Positions 13,555 through 13,836 of a stretch of 13,836 bases of DNA are shown piece by piece; position 1 is the stretch's first letter; each line of letters starts with the position of its first letter. Origin of the DNA: Streptosporangiaceae bacterium (lineage in GTDB: Bacteria; Actinomycetota; Actinomycetes; Streptosporangiales; Streptosporangiaceae); NCBI GenBank assembly GCA_030040415.1, contig JASHTT010000264.1, positions 1 through 13,836 on the forward strand. The letters run 5' to 3'. The notes under the pieces were generated by a model that saw only the letters and a list, made by a program, of their open reading frames with translations, was not told the DNA's origin and did not search any database. The position numbers and the translations under genes are program-made.

Positions 13555-13836
13555 ATGGCCGTCCCGCGCGAGCTTCGTGTCGAGTCGCTCGCAGATCACC
13601 CGGAACTGCTGGAGCAGGCGGGCCTGCTGCGATTCAAGGAATGGGGCTACGGAGCCCAGGACCCGGCTCCTTTCGTCGAAGTGACGGCGAAGGAGGCTGG
13701 CCCGAACGGTCAACTCCCGATGACGCTCGTCGCCATCGACGCGGCTGGCAGTGCCGCGGGAGTCGTCGGGCTCGGCCCGATCGATGACGAGCTCAGTGCG
13801 GCCGAGCTTGGCGGCAGGACGCCGTGGATCCTGGGC
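13555..13836 (+). CDS. GNAT-family N-acetyltransferase, 5' part (cut by window edge)
   Basis: The frame is open from ATG 13555 to the right edge, giving 94 residues. AGGA at 13544-13547 is the ribosome binding site, 7 nt away. The start AVPRELRVESLADHPELLEQAG, then FKEWGY, TLVAIDAAGSAAGVVGLGPIDDE and RTPWILG, resembles the N-terminal half of GNAT acetyltransferases in which the second and third strands precede the substrate loop. The acetyl-CoA-binding motif (R/Q-x-x-G-x-G/A) would lie beyond the window, so the assignment rests on the N-terminal pattern only. Only 20 nt separate it from the methyltransferase stop, so co-transcription is likely. Confidence 0.7.
   Translation, partial: MAVPRELRVESLADHPELLEQAGLLRFKEWGYGAQDPAPFVEVTAKEAGPNGQLPMTLVAIDAAGSAAGVVGLGPIDDELSAAELGGRTPWILG

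Overview
The window is GC-rich DNA with actinobacterial codon use. Shine-Dalgarno sites are AGGAGG-like, some transcripts appear leaderless, GTG starts occur, and there is a mycothiol-dependent maleylpyruvate isomerase-type protein. It most likely comes from a soil actinomycete chromosome; I cannot name the genus. No tRNA, rRNA, CRISPR array or mobile element was seen.

Layout. Left edge (1-1530): the 3' part of an alpha/beta hydrolase, a secreted protein with a short collagen-like stretch, and two tandem terminator hairpins. Centre (1554-11490): an enzyme block with two very large LuxR-type regulators of the LAL (MalT-like) class at 3531-6272 and 7858-10617. Around them are a secreted alpha/beta hydrolase (-), a short-chain dehydrogenase (+), an epoxide-hydrolase-like protein (+), a SnoaL-like protein (-) and another alpha/beta hydrolase (+). 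Right part (11582-13836): a DinB/maleylpyruvate isomerase-like protein with a probable SCP2-like tail, a structured leader that may encode a 46-residue peptide, a SpoU/TrmH-family RNA methyltransferase, and the start of a GNAT acetyltransferase cut by the window edge.

Main discovery. The five enzyme genes of the central block each carry the same operator-promoter in their upstream gap, oriented toward that gene: CAGTCR-N2-TGAC-N2-AAG, a 16-bp imperfect palindrome with a 2-bp extension, at 2584, 2526 (-), 6286, 7800 (-) and 10606. In all five a -10 hexamer of form NANNNT begins exactly 24 positions after the last palindrome base, with no good -35. The inferred +1 then puts the palindrome centre near -43.5, as for class II LuxR-type activators. 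Four inferred leaders are 32-37 nt and one gene starts at its +1. The two LALs share the sequence RTVGSHLYRIFPKL in the DNA-recognition region, so either or both could read this operator. I infer a compact LAL-controlled regulon of small-molecule-modifying enzymes, substrate unknown, with a TTA codon in the second LAL as a possible developmental (bldA-type) gate.
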